64,000 nucleotides of DNA from Rostratula benghalensis (Eukaryota > Chordata > Aves > Charadriiformes > Rostratulidae): positions 103,521 to 167,520 of the forward strand of contig VXAI01000157.1 in NCBI GenBank assembly GCA_013399305.1, in the 5' to 3' direction. Under the pieces are notes generated by a model. That model was not told the DNA's origin, ran no database searches, and worked only from the letters and a program-made list of their open reading frames with translations. Position 1 is the stretch's first letter. The number at the start of each line of letters is the position of its first letter. Positions 63,342 to 64,000 of this stretch are shown piece after piece. The position numbers and the translations under genes were made by a program.

Positions 63342-64000
63342 CTGAATAGATAGTGTTAAAAGAGGATCCTATATAGGACCAGTTTCACAGATTATGAAAG
63401 AAAACAAGTGCTTTTGTCAGTATTGCAATCCCATATGTGACAGGCCAAACTGGAAAACACCCTTTACTCTTAAAGGGTGTTTTCTCCCATGGGAGTTTTT
63501 ACTCCCATGAACAGGTCTCCACAGACTCAGGGAGATGCCACAGCACCAACTTGCACTGTCAGTTTAATCACCCCGGTGGCTGTTGCACAAGCAGCAAGCA
63601 CCTCAGGTGGCCAGAGGAAGAAAGACCATCAGTAACTGCTTCCCAAGCCTTCACGGAAACAAAACGAAGCAGCCAGTCCTCAAGGAGTCACGAAGCAGAG
63701 AAGTGAGGTGATGCAGAAAGCCAGACTTTTCAGAGCTCCTCCCAACTGCTGCACACCCAGAAAAGCAGATTTGTGGAATTCCTTTTTAAAGGCGATGGAT
63801 ATAAATAAATAAAAATTAAAAAAAAAAAAGTCTGTGTGCCTGGCCTTTTTAAATGAACTGCAATTTCCCATGGGCACTGATAAATAACAAGGGTAAGATC
63901 TCTCAGAAGCCAACCTCTCAGAACTGCAACACACCATGTGGAAAATCAAAAGAAATTGACCTGCAATTCAACAAGCCCACTGCTGTGTGGGAAACCACCA

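Noticed and set aside
63437..63706. 89-codon plus-strand ORF near the right end
   Set aside because: No recognisable domain or splice context; the opposite strand is open as well near it.

Overview
The window is bird genomic DNA. The clearest sign is the many CR1 LINE fragments with the typical 3' end (TTCCAACC...ATTCTATGATTCT). Two avian-type retroviral LTRs and intron-rich vertebrate genes support this. Both genes I can identify lie on the minus strand. I had no database access; assignments rest on reading splice sites and translated exons by eye and on recalled family sequences.

Layout: (1) 1 to about 34.5 kb is the 5' half of TDRD7, a LOTUS/Tudor-domain germ-granule protein, transcribed right to left from a CpG-rich promoter interrupted by an assembly gap (N at 34,535-34,779). 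Coding exons 2-7 are resolved with matching splice phases and encode the first ~373 residues, with three LOTUS domains. The Tudor exons lie beyond the left edge. The introns hold CR1 copies on both strands and one short LTR. (2) 35-48 kb is mostly non-coding. It contains a CR1, an inverted partial copy of TDRD7 introns 1-4 (40.13-43.93 kb), and some protein-like minus-strand fragments of unknown identity at 45.9-47.5 kb. (3) 48.2-55.6 kb is AT-rich and low in obvious transposons, with no convincing coding exon; part may be 3' UTR of the next gene. (4) 55.6-60.6 kb holds the last four coding exons (about 170 residues) of a diacylglycerol kinase theta-type gene. Its earlier exons are not in the window. 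(5) 60.6-64 kb has a solo LTR (62,512-63,100) and one orphan exon-like ORF.

The most unusual feature is the inverted duplication. The copy upstream of the TDRD7 promoter is colinear with TDRD7 introns but lacks every segment that carries exons 2, 3 and 4. Inside otherwise diverged arms there is a 626-bp block that reads as identical in both copies, which suggests gene conversion or an assembly artefact. I did not find a new multi-gene system. There is no CRISPR array, operon or bacterial-type element.
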